A stretch of 64,000 nucleotides of DNA from Mariannaea sp. PMI_226. Lineage: Eukaryota > Ascomycota > Sordariomycetes > Hypocreales > Nectriaceae. Shown one piece after another: positions 11,858-22,796 of the stretch (position 1 is its first letter; every line of letters starts with the position of its first letter). The DNA lies in contig JANFOG010000006.1 in the NCBI GenBank assembly GCA_024336345.1, forward strand, positions 1,798,001 to 1,862,000. The letters run 5' to 3'. The notes beneath the pieces were generated by a model. The model ran no database searches. It worked only from the letters and a program-made list of their open reading frames with translations, and was not told the DNA's origin. The position numbers and the translations under genes were made by a program.

Positions 11858-12713
11858 GGCTGATGCAAGAGAGCTAAGTTGAAAGGTCGGAGATGTATCA
11901 AGAAAGGGATAGATTGGCAGAAGAATAGAGAAACCGCAGCGGTGAAAAGAAAATGCCCGAGAGCTCAGCTTGCTTGACTCCTCTGGTGATAAGAACCTAT
12001 GGTTGGTTCTGGAAGTTTGTATGAACCTGGAAGTGGAAGCATGTTACGTCGTGGTGGGGCGCCGAGATGTGCTGATAGGTAGGTTCAGGACCTTACCTTA
12101 TGGGTGTGGCTGCGAGCTCGATTGGATGGCGGGGTATTAATTACAGCCCCTCTTCTGACCATATCAGTACTGTAGTCGTACAGATTAGTAGGTTCCATTT
12201 TCAACCACAACAATCAGCTACCTGCTACCAGGCTGCGGTATGTTAAGGTACTGTAGTTAGTAGGAACGCACCTCGGCACCATCACAGCTCCAGGTTATCA
12301 AGAAGCAAGAGGGTCAACACCAACTTTAGCTTGCTCATAAATACTGCATACTTACACAAAGATACAAATAAACCAAGGATCATAGTCCCAGCTTCACAGC
12401 TTCTGCCTCAATAGCTGCCTCAATCTGCTTGTGTTTAGCCGATAGTTCATCCCATCTCTTATCCATGGATGTTTGGTACTCAAATACATCAACACAACGT
12501 GAGTACGGTCGTATTCCTTCTTCGGGAAACTCATGTCTCATGTCTTCATTATTTATTTCAGCTGGAGCTTTTATTACAACGCGGTTTTCACCGAAGACCT
12601 CATGTCAGAGTCCATACTTCGCGTCTATAGTGTCCAGTCCCAACAGTGGTATTCCCCAAAAATTATTTCCGTTTGACAATACCACCAATCGTTTATTCCT
12701 CTTGTCCCTCCTA
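11858..12713. other. Intergenic region
   Basis: 856 bases between the SGT1 start and the cyclase stop, both on the minus strand. It should contain the SGT1 promoter and the cyclase 3' UTR. Nothing else recognised. Confidence 0.45.
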
Positions 12714-15185
12714 TTACTCTTCCTCTCCTTCATCTTCATCCTCAAAGCTATCATTACCTTCCTTCTCGCCCACCTCGGTGTCCGGCCACGTATTGATCCC
12801 AGCTACAAACTTTTCATTAGGATACCTCCTTGCAAACATGCCGAGGGCCCTAATCGTAAATGTGAATTTGTAGTTCGGATACGAAATCATGCAGGACTTG
12901 TTGAAAACACCTTCTATAGCCTCTTGCAGCCACTCTCCATTAGGTTGCTGTCGATCCATGATGAATTGAATCCCTTTCCTGAGCGGTTCTAGGTTAGAGT
13001 ATTCTGCTTCCATCAGACCGATCAGTGCCCAAGCTGTTTGCACGACAAGGGACCCGGTAGGATGCTCGTGGTATTCCATCGTCTCACATGCCTGGAAGAG
13101 AGTTAGAACATAAGTCACATCCCACACACAACTGGTCGGGCTGAAGTACATACCCTGTAGCTTTCTGACCATCCACCATCAGGTCTCTGTTTGGATAGGA
13201 GGAAATCGCAGCCCCGTTGGGATACCTTACTATTGGAGTACGTTTCGCCAATGCTTGCCATACTCTCCAGAGCAAACATCGTGGCGTAGGTGAAGCAAAT
13301 GCCCCAGCTTCCGTACCAACTGCCATCAGGTCTCTGGTTTGTTTTGATCCAAGCAGTCGCCGAGTCGATCAACTGTCTGACCTCCTCCGTTCGATAATCC
13401 GGCCAATGCTTATTGAACAGGGACATCGCTGTGACACATGCCGTAGTGCATTCGGGATAATCATATTCAATCATGATTCTGCCAAACACCTCGGCGGCAT
13501 TGAGCATTTCAAGGTACTCTCCACCCCGGCGCTTTTCGTAGGACGACATTCCCTGGGTGTCATCATTCTGGTAGAGTAAAAGGGTGTCGATCGCATCAAA
13601 AATGCGCTGATCCTCAAGAATTTGAGGAAAACCGCCCACCTTCTGAAGCAAGATGATGCCCTTTAACGCTTCTGAGATGCAATCGCTCACGCCATAACCT
13701 TGATCCTTGTTACTGAATGGCCAGCCACCTTTTCTGGGTTGCCTATAGCACTTTTCTTGATCCACGCAGTTTTCTCTGATTTGCTGGCGCTCAAGATAAT
13801 GCAGCGACTTCATGAGCATGGGGCGCCACTTTTTGTCATCTTGCAATCCTGCTTCAAATACGGCCTGGATCAAGAAGGCAGTATCCCAGCACTGAACACC
13901 ATTAGTGCCATTGACTAACAGACCTTCATCCTTGACCCAAACAAACTCTTCCAGCCGCTCAATATGTCTCTTGAAGCTATATGCATCAGGTCCATCACGG
14001 GCGTAACAGACGAGAGTATTCATTGGTGCGTTCACGGGCGCTAGATTGGCATAATCTGTGTTGGCATCCTCCATATCAACCAGTTCGCTGACCCAAGCTT
14101 CAGCCTTCTCCTTGATGAAATTTGGACGTAGGTATGGGTTCCAAACTTTAGCCAAGAACCAATTAGCAGTGTTCAAGAGCCAGGACTTGGGGTGGTAGTT
14201 GTCAATGTCCGAGATGCTGTCGCGATGATTGACCCAGTTGATCGTGCTGTGGTGCTGCGTGAACAATTCCTCTTTCAGTCCACGAATAATGTCGGTCTCT
14301 TCACAGTGCCATCTCTTTGAGTATAAGTAGCCCATGGGCAAAAACACCTGTCGGATGTGAATCCACCACCGCCATGGGGCAAAAGGAACCCAGTCAGGGA
14401 GAAGCCAAAGTTCTGGGGGCACAGGGTTGACAATGTCCCAATCAACAACTCCAAGGACTGCCATCCAGAATTTTCCCCAATGCGGAGAATATAGAGCACC
14501 ACCAAGCTTGTGTAAGGTTGCCCGAGCCTTGACCATCAAGGGGTCTTCAGGGTCTACACCAATCAATCGGAGGACGATATAGTTGAGTGTGGTGCCGAAA
14601 ACGGTGCTTTCTCCTTCAATATGTAATCCCCAGCCGCCATCCTCCGGGTTTGCTCGCGCAGAAAGGTAGTTCTTGATCTCAATGGCATAGGCATCCGGGA
14701 TCGGGGTCTTGGTTGCATACCACGTAATGACTATGCCAGGAAGGAGGAACATTGGGCCGCCATACTCGCAAGCCCAGTGGCCACTGGGCATTTGAAGCTT
14801 TTCGAAGAACTCGAGGCCATTTCGAGCGGAATCGAGAGGGGTTTCGGGTTCAGGAAGAGTAGGGAGGTCCTGCGAACGGCAGACAGGGCCAGTCAGTATC
14901 CAATCGAGGTCCTCGGTGAGGAAGGGAGAAAGAGGAGTAGCATACAAGAGGCATGTTCAAGAAATACTTGTCGGCATAGCTCTGAGGCCACTTCTCAACA
15001 GACTCGTCGTCAGCAAGATAGTGCCAAGTGTGGCGACTGTCGTCGTCCTTGAGTCTCCATCTCGTCTGGTCTATCTTGCTCCCAATGCGTGGTTGTTTAG
15101 GAGCAGCTTGGCCGTTGGTGGTGTTGGATTCTGCACCGCGCTTACGCGACTTGGCCTTGCTGACGTCAATTCCAGTTGAGGCCAT
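12714..15185 (-). CDS. ERG7: Oxidosqualene cyclase, lanosterol synthase type
   Basis: Cyclises 2,3-oxidosqualene to lanosterol, the first cyclic step of ergosterol synthesis, at the ER/lipid droplet. Exons 14946-15185, 13154-14869 and 12714-13091 on the minus strand give 777 aa; both introns (76 and 62 nt) are canonical and phase 0. Many QW-type repeats are present (for example PEDGGWGLH, PDGSWYGSWGICFTY, RPDGGWSES). The active-site aspartate lies in SDCISE (D476), a variant of the usual DCTAE. H251 sits in RWWIHIR. The C-terminal segment GVFNKSCMISYPNYKF matches lanosterol synthases rather than what I recall of protostadienol synthases. A Lys/Arg-rich N-terminus and an acidic tail (EDEDEGEEE) extend it beyond yeast Erg7 (731 aa). 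It could be a second cyclase copy rather than the only one. Confidence 0.92.
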
Positions 15186-15923
15186 GATTGGGGGGATTTT
15201 TTTTTGGTGTCGGGTGGTTGAAGTCGTAACCCAAACAGCCAATCTCTGGCAGGGTCCCAAACAAAAGCGTTGAGAAGCCGCTGACAGCAACGATATTCGA
15301 GGGGAAGTGAGTGACGAAGCAATTGAGGAAGCAATTGAAGAAGGGGTGGGACAATTGAATAGAATAAATGCAGCTAAGGCAGGACACGGCACCGTTAATT
15401 GCCCAGAAATGCGACAAGCCGCCGTTGCAGAGTCGTTGATTCTTATTAGTTATTCTCCTTATTACAGCGCCACCCAGTCCCGCGTCGCACCCTGAAGGAG
15501 AGTGCTCCACTCCGTCCCCGCGGACCCCTAGTGGCCGCAATTGGCGGTGGGCGCCGCCTTCCTCCTGACCTGACAGGCTGCCAGGGGCACATAATGCCGA
15601 TGTGCAACGAGTTCAGTGCTCCTGCCGTCTGCTGTTCCTGGTGGTCTAAATTGGAAAATGTTGGGGATTCTACAGAGAAGGTCGTACCTACCTCCCTTGC
15701 CTGGTACTGGCCACGCAGGCATCCGTTCTCCCCTTTCTAGCATGTGATTGATCATTTAATCCATCCATCACAATAGCATATTGGCCGCTGAAGAGGTTGA
15801 ATCTGGCCTTTCTATGTCAGGTACCGTCAAGATTGAATTGAGGACATGTTCACATTTCCCTTCTCCTCCTTTCGACTTCATCCCTCCAACGCCCCGTTTC
15901 CGGGCAACTTTTGATTGGCAAGC
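15186..15923. other. Divergent ERG7/SPO11 promoter region
   Basis: 738 bases between divergent translation starts, which must hold both promoters. No reading frame of interest. Confidence 0.5.
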
Positions 15924-17550
15924 ATGAACAGAGCACTCAGTAGCATCCAACCAAATGCAACCCCAGATCTCAAACATTGCAGCCAAGGTGGCACCCGCCC
16001 ACCACTGCCGCCCCTAGCACCACCACCCGCTGTCCGAGTCCAAGATACGAATACGGAACAAAACGATCCGAATCTCGGGTCCGTTATCACCCGGATTGAA
16101 TCCCTGATGGAGTCGTTCGTGAATGCTTTAGCTGCATGTCAAGAGTTGTCAATTGCCTTGATTCGTAGACCCAGCCGTCGACTGGCGAGTCCCCGAACGG
16201 AGAATGTCCGTTTCCCAGGCAAAACTGTCCAAGAGGCAAGAAAGTTTGGCATGTTCTCGCTGTCATGTCTAGTCCTTGCAGCCGCCTCTCTAATCGCTTT
16301 CCAGCTCGGATTCTCCTCATTCTCCAGCTCTCTCACGATGCATTAGTCTCGGGTACAATCCTCACCAAGCGGTGAGTGCAGCTTTGAAGTATTGAATGGT
16401 GATTGGTGGTGTCGCTGATGCTTATGGATGTTCCCGCCTCCGTAGCCATATCTTTTATCAACACCAGGACCTTTTCGAGAAGCAAGCCCAAGTGGATGAG
16501 CTCGTTGATGACATCGCCTTGACTCTTGGCATTGGCCGGGAGGACTTGAACATTGTGCGCTTGCGAAGAAGTGCTGCTGAAACGCCTACTAATATCAACA
16601 GGTCGCAGCCTCAAAGGGCGTTTTGCTTGGCCCCTTGTTCATTTACTTGAAAGATGGTAGCTGTCTTGACCCAATCTCTGGAGACCTGGTCAGTTTACTC
16701 ATCCGAAGTAGCTTGAGATTACAATTATTCAAGTTGATTAGGGTATTCCTATTCCGATCACCAAGTCCATTTCTAGCATCAATCTCAATCATTTAAACTG
16801 GATTCTGGTAGTAGAGAAAGATGTGCAACACCCATTGCGTCTTCAATTCACCTGCTACGACTAACAAAACAAAGGCTATCTTCCGAGCGCTATGTTCTTC
16901 ACAATTCTGGCGAACTGCATCATGCGGGACTGGAGCACTTCTTACTGTGAGCAGCTATGTGGTCATTTCATCATGTAGCACTAAATAAGCCACAGGCAAA
17001 AGGGTACCCAGACTTGACAACCCGAACATTCTTATCGCTCATTCAGACTACCAATCCGCGACTGCCAATCCTAGCTTTGATGGATTTCGACCCTGACGGT
17101 GTTAGCATATTTAAATGCTATCGGTACGGCTCCCAAAAGCTGTCTCACGAGGCCGGAGCTTGTGTACATGGCATGAGATGGCTTGGTATCAACTCTGGAC
17201 AATTGATCTACAACTCTGCAACCAATCCATCGGCTCAAACTGACAACGCTCGTCATGGTCCAAAGGAACAGGCGTCAGAAGATGCTACGGCAATGAGTAG
17301 AGTTCTTATCTCATCTATATATTGTGAGGATCCTATTACATATCTGTCGTTGAGGGATCGGAAGACAGCGAATGCACTCTTAAAAAGCATTTGCGACGTC
17401 GCAGACACTCTTGACAGGGCGGAAGTTCGACGGGAGGTGCATTTGATGCTCGTCCTTAGTGTCAAAGCCGAGATTGAATGGCTGGATGACTGTGGCAATC
17501 TCAATCACTGGCTGAACAATGCGATTTCTCTTTCACTGGCATGTTATTAG
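15924..17550 (+). CDS. SPO11: Spo11 meiotic double-strand-break protein, seven exons
   Basis: Topoisomerase VI A-like protein that makes meiotic DNA double-strand breaks through a covalent tyrosine link. No single frame shows it; it appears on joining exons 15924-16248, 16305-16371, 16446-16554, 16602-16688, 16742-16822, 16875-16946 and 16996-17550 (431 aa). Visible motifs are VRFPGKTVQEARKF, then GTILTKRHIFYQHQDLF with catalytic Y135, WILVVEKD with toprim E221, AKGYPDLTTR, and ALMDFDPDGVSIF with toprim D277 and D279. Introns 2-6 are 47-74 nt with GT donors and YAG/AAG acceptors, all in phase. Intron 1 is best read as GC-AG (donor GCATGT at 16249), giving KFARILLILQLSHDAL; GT alternatives at 16267 or 16272 give poorer sequence or a 38-nt intron. 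The neighbour ERG7 is divergent and functionally unrelated. Confidence 0.88.
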
Positions 17551-17850
17551 AATCCTTACTGCAAGGATAAATAATCTAGACTCTAGTCTATATATCCTGC
17601 TTCAGAATTATATCGATACTAGCTCCTACCTGATGGTTATAAGGAGAGTCAGAAAACAAAATGACTGGTTTCGCGCGCCTAATCAAGTTAAGCCAGCAAT
17701 TAAATATTCAAAAAAACAACGACTACCCTAAAATGGTAGAGATTGGCCCACGGACACTGTGCGAAAAGTGCGGGGTATCTACCCACACAGTCCCCTCATC
17801 GTCATAAAATTTTGTTATCTTCATGCACAAACATCAAGAAATCCGTCGCC
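17551..17850. other. Intergenic region
   Basis: 300 bases between same-strand genes, AT-rich at the left. SPO11 3' UTR and the promoter of the ankyrin gene. Nothing else seen. Confidence 0.5.
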
Positions 17851-18530
17851 ATGGCCCCCAAACTCACAGAGGACGAGATCGATGATCTGATCTATTTTGC
17901 TCGTGCTGGCGAGAAGGACGACTTGGTCGAGACCGTCAAAAGCCTAGCCGAAAGGGAAAATGTGACGCCCGCTGAAGTTGTGGCGGCTGCCCAGGATGTG
18001 GGAAAATCCACAAGCCTTCACATGGCCACTGGCAATGGTCACTTAGGTACGTGAACGAGACAGGCTGGTCTCCGGACCGCGCAATAAAATGAGATTTCCT
18101 CAGGTTTTTTTTTTCTTTTCAAGGGGCCAGTCTGTGGAATACAGTGTAATGAATACTGACGATTTGTCCAGATATTGTCCGACAGTTGGTTGAGTACTTC
18201 GACTCGCGACCACAGCAGGAGAAGCAGGCCTTCCTTGATGAGGGAAATGAGCACGGCAACACCGGTCTTCACTGGGCTGCTCTCGGAGGCCACCTCGACG
18301 TGGTGAAGTACCTTCTTGAGCAAGGGGCCTCCCCGGCCCTCGCAAACGAGGCAAACTACGTTCCCCTTGACCTGGCTTACTTCAACCACCACAACGAGGT
18401 TGCCGATTTTTTCCTCAAGACTGCAGAGAAGCTGGAGCCGAAGGACGAGGAGAGCGGCTTGAGCGCTGCTGTTGAGTCTGTCGAGATTGACGGCGGCGAG
18501 GAGGAGAAGGCTGAAGAGAAGAAAGATTAA
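17851..18530 (+). CDS. YAR1: Yar1-like ankyrin-repeat protein
   Basis: Small ankyrin protein, 184 aa, from exons 17851-18046 and 18172-18530 joined by a 125-nt GTACGT...CCAG intron. Ankyrin repeats are clear: TSLHMATGNGHLDIVRQLVEY spans the splice junction, followed by GNTGLHWAALGGHLDVVKYLLEQGA and a shorter third unit with VPLDLAYFNHHNEV. The C-terminus is acidic and Lys-rich (GGEEEKAEEKKD). Size, repeat number and acidic tail fit yeast Yar1, a dedicated chaperone of ribosomal protein Rps3 that acts in cytoplasm and nucleus. That role is inferred from the family; ankyrin repeats alone do not prove it. The ATG has a good context (GCCATGG). Confidence 0.8.
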
Positions 18531-19380
18531 GGGAACAGCGTAAGCGGTGTTTTAACCCTTGGGACATTTCGCTTGCCACTAAAAGAGCTTGGCATAGAGC
18601 AACCTCAATAAGAGGACCTCTTAAGCTTTTTCCGGTATTCCCATGGAGAAAAATGGGACGAAGTAGGAGCATGCTTCAAGAAGGGGAAGCGAAAAACAAC
18701 ACCCGACTTGAATTGCCAAAACAAAGGATGCAATTCTCGATGGCTTGGGGTTTATTGTCTGGGGGTATTGGTACCCTTGGTCGTGGGAAGCCGAGAGTTT
18801 GGAAAGGAAAAGCAACAACGAATAGGGGACTGAGGATGCACCGACGGAGAGTTTGACGTAGCAAAAAGTTAAGGAAAGGAAAATAGTTGGTGAACCATTG
18901 TTTCTCCAGCCTTGAGGAGGTATTTAAAACAGGAATACCGCTGCTATTTGGGTTCATAGATGGGATACACAAGGACTTTTGTGGTTGGATAATATACATC
19001 ATTTTTGAACGTACTGGCATGCCCCTTTTGCCAGCTATCGCCGTTGGTGTACCCGTGATTAAACTGTCATTACCCCTTCTTTACTTCTCATCCATTGGAG
19101 TATTCTTTTTCTATAGCTGATTGAAGATGGAAGCTCATGGGTCTTCCTCACCTTCATCCTGAAATCCTAGTGAAAAGGGCGTCTCTATGTGTACTTGGAG
19201 ATTCATCAGAAGTATCATTTCCCTGTATCTGACTAGTCTTTCTTTCCAAAAGGCCCTAATTTTTCCATATCCGCCGTCTAATAAACCGAATTTTCCTCAA
19301 CTGCCTGCGGGAATCCTCGAAACTGGATCTTATCCAAACAAATATTCGCATATCTTCTTTCATTTCTCTGGCTTCAAAAT
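18531..19380. other. Convergent intergenic region
   Basis: 850 bases between convergent gene ends. Apart from two 3' UTRs nothing is recognised. Confidence 0.45.
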
Positions 19381-21735
19381 CTACGAAGCAAAGTTGAATG
19401 ATTGATTCGTGTCAAGCGATAAGAAAGCCTCCATATCCATCGTGCCAAAGTCAATGTCCCAGCCAACGTCAGCCGCGGTAAAGTCGATTTGGTCGTCCGA
19501 ACGCATGCCAGAAGAAGGAGAAGTGCCGTTCATCCCTCCGGCAACATCGAACCCAAAGGGCATGGAAGGGAACGTGAACGCAAACGTCGGTGCTTCAACG
19601 GTTCCGTTGGCTGTCAACATCGATGAGGTTTCCGCCATTGCTGTGGGGGTGCTTTGCTGGGAGTGCAATTTTCGAGCCTCTGTCTGTTCATCGTCTCCTA
19701 ATTCCAAGTTAGGAAAAGCGTACCGAACCATTTGTTCGATTGACGCCGTGGTAATGGGTAGTTGTCCAGTGTTGCCTCTGCTCCGGGCAATCATGGAGCG
19801 GAGGCATCGAAGCCCAGAGTGAATCCAAGGGAGGTTACGATGTGCGGACTTGCTCTCTTGTAGCATGTCAAACGCCAAAGCGTAGCACGCACCTTCGATG
19901 AAAAAGCCGTGATATTTGATATCCTGTATTTATTCAGATCCTGATTCATGAGTCTTACCGTGAACATGTACATGCTGAGCTTACATTGCATAACGTATTT
20001 GTGGCACACGAGCCAGTTAAGAAGCCAATCGAGTTCCTTGCAGCTTCCAGACAGTACTCGCAAGCAGCGTCGAGCCACGGTGGGGGCGTGTGATTATTGT
20101 CCGGTATGCCGCCACCGGATGACGAGGTATCTCGCTTCAGCTTTGCTCGTAAGATGAGGAACGGTCTGAAGGTCAGTAATAGAGTGTGATGATACACTGG
20201 ATATAATTAGTCTCCATGAGTATTCAATATCTCGCAATGACGACTCACTGGTGGAAACCATTGCTTGACAAACACCGAGCTCCCCCGTACTTGCATCCCC
20301 GACAAGTCCAAACTTCATATCCTTGGATTGTTTTTCTGCAAATCTGTGCAGCTCACGACGGATTTCGGTCGCCGCGTTCCAGACTGGCAGTAGGGAGTCA
20401 TGTCGCGGCGAATAGATGAGTCTTACACACTTGGCCATAATACGAGAAAGAGTTACAAGTGATACCAGTAGTTTTTGGTTACTAGGAACAGGGATATTGG
20501 AACCCGGGTCCGGAATAGAGCTCGGGCGGCCAACAATGAAACAGCTCCAGCTATCACCATAGGTTAGAACTACTTTCGAAACACGTGTAGCAGAACTTAC
20601 GTCTCCCAGAAATACAAGCTCCAAAATAGAATCCTCCTCTGCTCGATTTCGGCGGCTGAGTGATCCTGCTGGACAGAAACCGGCTTGTGCAGACCAGCTG
20701 CGACAGCTTTTCTTACGGCGCTCCCCGTATGAAGGAAACATGAGTTTGGCCTCGCTCGTTCGGATTGATAATGACCGTAAAACCCATGTCAGCATACTCA
20801 CGTCAGAATTTTCGAAGAGGAGGAATTTGGAGACTTATCATCATAAGATGAATCTGAACAACGTGCATATTGACGACTTCATCTAATTTGGCAGCACCAA
20901 GCTTCGCTTTTTGAAATAAAAACTCTGAGGCCGCCTCCTCTCCTAACATGGAGGCGCCCAACGCCATGGCCAACACAATAACGATGGTTTCTGGAGCGTC
21001 AAAATCAAGAATCCCAGGGGGACGAAACAAGCTATCGAGGCGTCGTCGGTAGGTGTCCTTGTCAAAGACCGGAAGACCATGCCAATATGTTAGTAAATAT
21101 CTCTCGAGAAAACGCTTCGCCATTACTGGGTCCAATAGCATGGCAGGAGAGCCCTCTGCCAAGGCCGATGACCGTTGGTTGTCCGCCAAGTCACCAAAGA
21201 ACAATTTTCGATGGCTGAAGAGATCTAGGCCAGGGCCGCCCTCCTCCATACCTTCACGCGGTGGAGATTTTTCGCGGGTGCCCTCAATCTGATGGTATAT
21301 TGAGTTCAAAAGGGCAAAATTAGACGAAGGGCCATAATAAAGCTGAAGTAAGCATGAAGGAGAAGCTCGATGGGTAGCAGCAACGCTCGTGTGGTAGTTT
21401 TTGATGCTTTGCTCGCTCGCACCAATGGAGCCTGGCGCAACAGTGCCTGGGTCGACGCCTTCGGGAATTGGCGTCGGTGCAACAACAGATGGAGAGGCTG
21501 TTTCCGAATCATCAGGTGGAATCGAATCTTGGGTCCGGGTTTCCTGGGACATGATGGCCTCATAGGCGGCTATGCGAGGCTTGGACTTGCGCATTCGATT
21601 GCGGGCTTTCTCACGGTAGACGCAGTTCAGGCTGCGTACCTTGCAGCCCTCGCAAGGAGTTTGGCCATTGCACTTGATCTTCTTGGTCCGGCATTCTTGG
21701 CAGGCCTTTGAGATCCGCCACTTGGTCGGATTCAT
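19381..21735 (-). CDS. Zn2Cys6 transcription factor, frame interrupted by TGA
   Basis: Fungal binuclear-cluster regulator. The zinc cluster is perfect: CQEC, CNGQTPC and CKVRSLNC with C-x2-C-x6-C-x5-C-x2-C-x6-C spacing from C12, followed by a basic stretch. The fungal transcription-factor middle domain appears after splicing: RPNSCFLHTGSAVRKAVAAG, EIEQRRILFWSLYFWETW, CFIVGRPSSI, and later YHGFFIEGACYALAFDML. Best exons on the minus strand are 20802-21735, 20601-20754, 20249-20550, 19985-20196 and 19381-19923; phases agree and would give about 715 codons. However codon 311 (20803-20805) is TGA, one base before the GTGAGT donor of intron 1. So the gene is a pseudogene, uses a weak upstream donor (GTCTCC at about 20830), or carries a sequence error. 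Target genes unknown. Confidence 0.7.
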
Positions 21736-22129
21736 TGTATTGTTGTTCCCATTGATGTGAGCACAGCTGGCTAGTTAAATGATCATGCTACCGCTTGCAC
21801 TTTGTTATTCCGTATAAGCATCAGTTATTATGTAGGTAGAGTATGTAGATTGCGAGCTGTACCTATTGGAAGAATGGATTCCTTCCTTATCAGGCCACTA
21901 ACTGGTAAGAGAGTGGAGTGGGCAGCGTCATGTTATTGCTTTGATGCATATTATTTTCCGTTATCGATCTCGCTTATGTGCATTATCGTCCTCCTCGCGG
22001 TGTCGGAGTTTCCGTTTTCGGCAGTTTCGCTGCGGTCCCCATGTCAATTTGATCCTCATGTCGACCCGTCAAAGATGATGCAATGAGAAAAGTAGGTACA
22101 TTTTGGTTGATGAAGCCGGCTATCTACCT
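21736..22129. other. Intergenic region
   Basis: 394 bases holding the promoter of the Zn2Cys6 gene and the 3' UTR of the next minus-strand gene. Nothing else seen. Confidence 0.5.
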
Positions 22130-22796
22130 CTACTCCCAGTTCGCTTTAATAACATCCACAATCACTCCATGATCCTCGTGCTGCTTTAGTCCACTCACGA
22201 TCACAGTGGCCACAATTCCCTCAACTCCCTTGACGCGGATGGGAATGCAACCACCGTGAATGGCGTAGTCACCCTTCTTGTCTTCGCCAATGGCGAACTT
22301 GGCTGCGAACTTCGCCTCATCTCCGTTGTACTTGCAATTCAAGAGCCAAGAGCTGCAGCCAAATCGAATAGATGCATTTCTCTTTCGCTGCACCCAAGAG
22401 TCGTTGTCGGGGGCAGTGCCGGGGCCGGTCACGACCTGGTAGAGCACATGTGCGCTGTTGGCCAGAGCGATAGAGATGACGGTTGGCTGCCCAGCAGTAG
22501 CATAGGGGAGCAGGCGAGCGTAGAGCAGGTTGCCAAGGACAAAAGCATCTTCGGTCGTAAATGATTCCAGAGTGAAAGAATCGCCATCCACCTTGAGCTC
22601 ATCAACCTACATGTTGTGATATGGTCAACGATTCTTCTTGAGAGAGAGGGGTAGAGGTAGGGGTAGGGGTGGGCTCTCATACATCGGCGGATGGCCAAGG
22701 GATGGGAGCTGGAGCAGCAGTGCTCTGTACAGCTTCCTGTACCTGGGCCAGAGCAGCCGCAGCTGAGGTTTTACGCTTGTAAACAATGAGTGTCAT
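22130..22796 (-). CDS. UPF0303/YBR137W-like protein (GlcG/HbpS fold)
   Basis: Homologue of yeast Ybr137w, a cytosolic decamer linked to the GET tail-anchored protein pathway; the wider family has a heme-binding/GlcG-like fold and no agreed reaction. Exons 22683-22796 and 22130-22606 on the minus strand give 196 aa; the 76-nt intron (GTATGA...GTAG) is phase 0 and joins PSAD to VDELKVDG. Family motifs are TTEDAFVLGNLL, DNDSWVQRKRNASIRFGCSS, DYAIHGGCIPIRV and IVSGLKQHEDH. The start at 22796 is a choice: the frame stays open upstream to 22904, so a longer N-terminus is possible. Mass and motif order agree well with the family. Confidence 0.83.

Noticed and set aside
12429..12992. A 187-codon plus-strand frame over the 3' end of the cyclase gene
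   Set aside because: Antisense shadow of the last ERG7 exon; its composition mirrors the coding strand.
16957..17550. A separate protein starting in the SPO11 region at 16957
   Set aside because: It is simply the last SPO11 exon with part of intron 6; the conserved sequence begins at the acceptor at 16995.
20094..20801. A long open frame read straight through the middle of the Zn2Cys6 gene
   Set aside because: It crosses two introns in the wrong frame; the spliced frames carry the conserved regulator motifs.
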